Shown in pieces: positions 4,840 to 6,749 of a stretch of DNA of 6,749 bases; position 1 is the stretch's first letter; every line of letters begins with the position of its first letter. Both the position numbers and the translations under genes were made by a program. The DNA comes from a bacterium (GTDB lineage: Bacteria > Krumholzibacteriota > Krumholzibacteriia > WVZY01). Location of the stretch: the NCBI GenBank assembly GCA_027296025.1, contig JAPUJU010000046.1, positions 1-6,749 on the forward strand. Direction: 5' to 3'. Below the pieces are notes generated by a model. It ran no database searches, was not told the origin of the DNA, and saw nothing but the letters and a program-made list of their open reading frames with translations.

Positions 4840-6749
4840 CCGAATTTTCATCGCCGCCCTGGTGATCACCACGCTCGCTCCCGCGGCCGCACACGCCTAC
4901 ATCGGCCCCGGTGCCGGGTTCGCGCTGGTGTCGTCGTTTCTCACCTTCCTGATCGCTTTTTTCACCGCATTTTTTGCCATCTTCACGCTTCCGATTCGGA
5001 TGTTGTGGAAGAGTCTCCGCCGCAAAAAACCCGAGGGCAAAGCGAGAGTCCGCAACGTCATCATGCTCGGCCTCGACGGCCTCGAGCCGACCATTACCGA
5101 GAAGATGATGGCCGACGGCGAGCTCCCGAACTTTTCGAAACTCGCCGAACGCGGGATGTACAGCCGGCTCGGCACGTCGAATCCCGCTATGTCACCGGTG
5201 GCATGGTCGTGCTTTTCGACGGGTTCCGATCCGTCGTACCACGGTATTTTCGACTTCTTGAAGCGCGATCCCCGCACGTACCTTCCGCTCATGTCAACGA
5301 GTGCGACCTACGGACGCGCAAAGTTCCTGAAGCTGGGACCGTTCAGCATTCCCACGAAGAAGGGAGGGTTGCGATTTCTGCGCAAGAGCATCAGTTTCTG
5401 GAAAATATTAAGCGACTACGGAGTGTTCAGCACGGTGCTTCGGGTACCGATTACGTTTCCCCCCGAGAAATTCAACGGACTCCTGATCGCGGGTATGGAC
5501 GTGCCGGACCTGCGCGGGACGATGGGGACGTTCACATATTATACGCAGGCGGATGAAGCGGCGGAGATCGGCGGCAATGTCGTGACTCTGAAGAAGAACG
5601 GTGGCGGGCCGATCCACACGACGATCGAAGGGCCGGCCAGCCCGATCAACGGTCAGACCCTGGAACTTCCGCTGGTGATCACGCGTTCCAACGGCGAGGC
5701 GGTTCTCGACGTCAACGGTGAGAAGCACACGCTCAAGGAGCGCGTGTACTCGCCGCTGATCCGGCTGACGTTCAAGGCAGCGACGAATCTCAAGTTCAGC
5801 GGAATTGCGCGCTTCTACGTGACGCAGATGAACGGCGATTTCAAGATGTACGTCACGCCGATCCAGATCGATCCGGACCGGCCGGTGATGCCGATCTCTT
5901 CGCCTCCGTTTTATGCGACGTACCTCTCGAAGCTTCTCGGCCCATTTACAACGGCCGGCCTGGCCGAAGACACCTGGGCATTGAACGAGAAAATCATCGA
6001 CGAGCAGGGATTTCTCGACCAGACCTACCTCATCTATGAAGAGCGCCGTAAGCACTGGTTCCACTCGCTCGACAAGCTCAGGAGGGGCGTCGTCATCTGC
6101 GTCTTTGATATAAGCGACCGGCTCCAGCACATGACGTTCCGCTATCTCGACGAGGATCACCCGGCGAACGCGGGCAAGGATACGGTGAAGCACAAGGACG
6201 CCCTTTTCGATATGTACCGCGAGATGGACAAACTTCTCGGTGAGACCCTCGCATACGAACGCAAAGATACCGCCGTCTTCGTGATGTCCGATCACGGCTT
6301 CAAGACGTTCAAGCGCGGCATCAATCTCAACTCGTGGCTTCGCGACAACGGCTACCTGACGTTGAAAGATGGCACCGATGGCAAGGGCGAATACCTGGCC
6401 GACGTCGACTGGTCGAAGACGAAGGCGTACGGTCTCGGCCTCGGCGGCATCTACCTGAACATCGCGGGGCGCGAACGACATGGCATCGTGGATTCGAAGG
6501 ACCGTGAAGCGCTGAAGCAGGAAATCATCGACGGCCTGGTTGGCCTCATCGACCCGAAGAACGGACAGCCGTCGATCAATGCCGTGACGAATACCGAACA
6601 GGATTTCAAAGGACCGTACCGCAAGGACGGCCCGGACATGCTGGTCGGGTTTGCCGAAGGATGGCGCGTGTCCTGGGACTGCGCGCGCGGCCTGACGACC
6701 CCAGAGATTTTCGAGGACAACGTGAAGGCGTGGAGTGGCGATCACTGCA
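4826..6749 (+). CDS. Membrane-anchored alkaline-phosphatase-superfamily enzyme 3 (3' end outside window)
   Basis: The reading frame opens at ATG 4826, overlapping the end of AP enzyme 2 by 14 bases, and stays open to the window edge (641 codons seen). An in-frame TAA at 4814-4816 limits the start. Residues 1-24 look like a signal peptide or first membrane helix ending in A-H-A, followed by YIGPGAG (25-31) and a long hydrophobic segment (about 32-58) closed by KSLRRKK (62-68). The catalytic domain follows: D84 (MLGLDG), S123 in PAMSPVAW (120-127), D431 and H435 (SDRLQH), D489 and H490 (VMSDHGF) and H640 in SGDH at the very end. VPITFP (207-212) matches the P-x-T-[YF]-P segment of the two neighbours. 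A beta-rich insertion of roughly 110-150 residues (about 245-395) separates the two halves of the core. Basic residues on the domain side of the membrane segment suggest a cytoplasm-facing domain. The gene probably needs only a short further stretch to finish. The substrate is unknown. Confidence 0.85.
   Translation, partial: MSSRNRIFIAALVITTLAPAAAHAYIGPGAGFALVSSFLTFLIAFFTAFFAIFTLPIRMLWKSLRRKKPEGKARVRNVIMLGLDGLEPTITEKMMADGELPNFSKLAERGMYSRLGTSNPAMSPVAWSCFSTGSDPSYHGIFDFLKRDPRTYLPLMSTSATYGRAKFLKLGPFSIPTKKGGLRFLRKSISFWKILSDYGVFSTVLRVPITFPPEKFNGLLIAGMDVPDLRGTMGTFTYYTQADEAAEIGGNVVTLKKNGGGPIHTTIEGPASPINGQTLELPLVITRSNGEAVLDVNGEKHTLKERVYSPLIRLTFKAATNLKFSGIARFYVTQMNGDFKMYVTPIQIDPDRPVMPISSPPFYATYLSKLLGPFTTAGLAEDTWALNEKIIDEQGFLDQTYLIYEERRKHWFHSLDKLRRGVVICVFDISDRLQHMTFRYLDEDHPANAGKDTVKHKDALFDMYREMDKLLGETLAYERKDTAVFVMSDHGFKTFKRGINLNSWLRDNGYLTLKDGTDGKGEYLADVDWSKTKAYGLGLGGIYLNIAGRERHGIVDSKDREALKQEIIDGLVGLIDPKNGQPSINAVTNTEQDFKGPYRKDGPDMLVGFAEGWRVSWDCARGLTTPEIFEDNVKAWSGDHC

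Noticed and set aside
5005..5556. A 183-codon + strand frame within AP enzyme 3
   Set aside because: It is out of frame with the conserved D84/S123 region of AP enzyme 3, and its Arg/Pro/Ser-rich composition is that of an off-frame translation.
5408..6745. A 445-codon antisense open frame opposite AP enzyme 3
   Set aside because: It overlaps the conserved catalytic region of AP enzyme 3, is rich in Arg/Val/Asp as expected of a shadow frame, and has no recognisable domain.
1499..6749. The AP-superfamily genes as sulfatases, given the sulfate-activation context
   Set aside because: None has the C/S-x-P-x-R formylglycine motif. Thr or Ser sits at the nucleophile position in NPP-like surroundings, so sulfatase activity is not supported.

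Overview
This window looks like bacterial chromosomal DNA, moderately GC-rich and gene-dense. Six genes all lie on the + strand, separated by 55 bases or less or overlapping, which suggests one operon. The last gene runs off the right edge. The sequence does not fix the taxon. The single-subunit (Sat-type) ATP sulfurylase, the multiple alkaline-phosphatase-superfamily (AP) enzymes and the Sec-like leader followed by YIGPGAG would fit a deep-branching or uncultured bacterial lineage, but that is a low-confidence inference.

Layout: (1) 40-267, a small ribbon-helix-helix-like protein. A near-perfect 9+3+9 inverted repeat begins at the base after its stop codon. (2) 323-1489, sat, ATP sulfurylase. 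(3) 1499-2878, AP enzyme 1, with a Thr nucleophile and no membrane anchor. (4) 2902-3504, cysC, APS kinase with an unusual C-terminal tail. (5) 3511-4839, AP enzyme 2, with a predicted Ser nucleophile and no membrane anchor. (6) 4826-end, AP enzyme 3, membrane-anchored, with a Ser nucleophile and a large insertion, cut off just after its last metal-ligand motif.

Function: Sat makes APS from sulfate and ATP, and CysC phosphorylates it to PAPS. No CysH-type reductase, CysD/CysN or sulfite reductase is present, so the module looks built to supply PAPS as a sulfuryl donor rather than to assimilate sulfur into cysteine. Interleaving sat and cysC with three divergent type I phosphodiesterase/nucleotide pyrophosphatase-like enzymes is the most striking feature. 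These could act on PAPS-pathway nucleotides, on a sulfated or phosphorylated lipid or glycan intermediate, or on another phosphodiester; the sequence does not decide. A second unexpected link is that the RHH-like protein and CysC, which are unrelated folds, end in the same type of tail (acidic linker, then a helix ending in L-[RK]-x-L-G-Y-[LI]).

There is no stretch above 300 bases without a gene. I see no tRNA, rRNA, CRISPR, transposon or integrase.
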